From: Alphaproteobacteria bacterium
GTDB taxonomy: Bacteria; Pseudomonadota; Alphaproteobacteria; ATCC43930; CGMCC-115725
Length of the DNA: 5,649 nt
Assembly (NCBI GenBank): GCA_017353855.1
Contig: JAFMSA010000318.1
Span: 1 to 5,649 of the forward strand
Direction of reading: 5' to 3'
The position numbers and the translations under genes are program-made. Under the pieces are notes generated by a model. The model saw nothing but the letters and a program-made list of their open reading frames with translations, was not told the DNA's origin and searched no databases. Positions 5,541-5,649 of this stretch are shown here, one piece after another (position 1 is the first letter of the stretch; every line of letters starts with the position of its first letter).

Positions 5541-5649
5541 TCAGAACCAGCGGGCCTTGTCGACGAGATTGCGCAGCGGCCGGCCGGCGAGGAAACGGCG
5601 GCAATTGTCGAGGACGATGTCGTAACGCCGCTCGTCGAGATAGGGACCG
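5541..5649 (-). CDS. D-isomer-specific 2-hydroxyacid dehydrogenase, C-terminal end only
   Basis: The last 35 codons and TGA of a minus-strand gene enter from the right edge. The residues read GPYLDERRYDIVLDN, then CRRFLAGRPLRNLVDKARWF. This matches the end of NAD-dependent D-2-hydroxyacid dehydrogenases (the phosphoglycerate/glyoxylate reductase superfamily), where the final helix after the catalytic histidine carries N..RFL.G.PL.N.VD. The catalytic residues and the Rossmann fold lie outside the window, so substrate cannot be guessed. It is convergent with the PLP-enzyme gene, 607 bases away. Family assignment rests on a short tail, so confidence is moderate. Confidence 0.72.
   Translation of the reverse strand, partial: GPYLDERRYDIVLDNCRRFLAGRPLRNLVDKARWF

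Overview
This is a high-GC chromosomal window, most likely from an alphaproteobacterium. The evidence is the order rph–rdgB–hemW, which is common in that class, an alphaproteobacterial-looking QueC/QueE pair, and GC-rich third codon positions. The order or genus cannot be fixed from the sequence. I see no tRNA, rRNA, insertion sequence or CRISPR array.

Left block, minus strand, about 3000 down to 1: queC, queE, rph, rdgB and the start of hemW, read in that order. queC and queE overlap by 4 bases (GTGA). queE and rph are 23 bases apart. rph and rdgB share one base (TGATG). This is a tight RNA-maturation and housekeeping operon: QueE and QueC make the 7-deazaguanine core of queuosine (preQ0), RNase PH trims tRNA 3' ends, RdgB removes non-canonical purine nucleotides, and HemW is the radical-SAM-like haem chaperone. 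The queC ribosome binding site lies inside a 12-bp inverted repeat (one mismatch), which could control translation of the first operon gene.

Middle, 3056–3463: a small minus-strand gene encodes a DUF883 (ElaB/YqjD-like) C-terminally membrane-anchored protein. It ends 58 bases before queC. A 78-base divergent intergenic region separates it from the plus-strand gene on the right.

Right block: 3464–4933 (+) encodes a 489-residue SelA-like PLP enzyme. It lacks SelA's tRNA-binding N-terminal domain and carries an extra C-terminal β-rich domain of about 110 residues. About 600 bases (4934–5540) then hold no convincing intact gene, only a hairpin after the PLP gene, a 16-bp perfect palindrome and hydrophobic coding fragments in shifting minus-strand frames. 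The window ends with the last 35 codons of a D-2-hydroxyacid dehydrogenase on the minus strand, convergent with the PLP gene.

No clearly new defence or mobile system is visible. The points most worth a second look are the hairpin over the queC start, the SelA-like/β-domain fusion, and the unexplained 600-base stretch.
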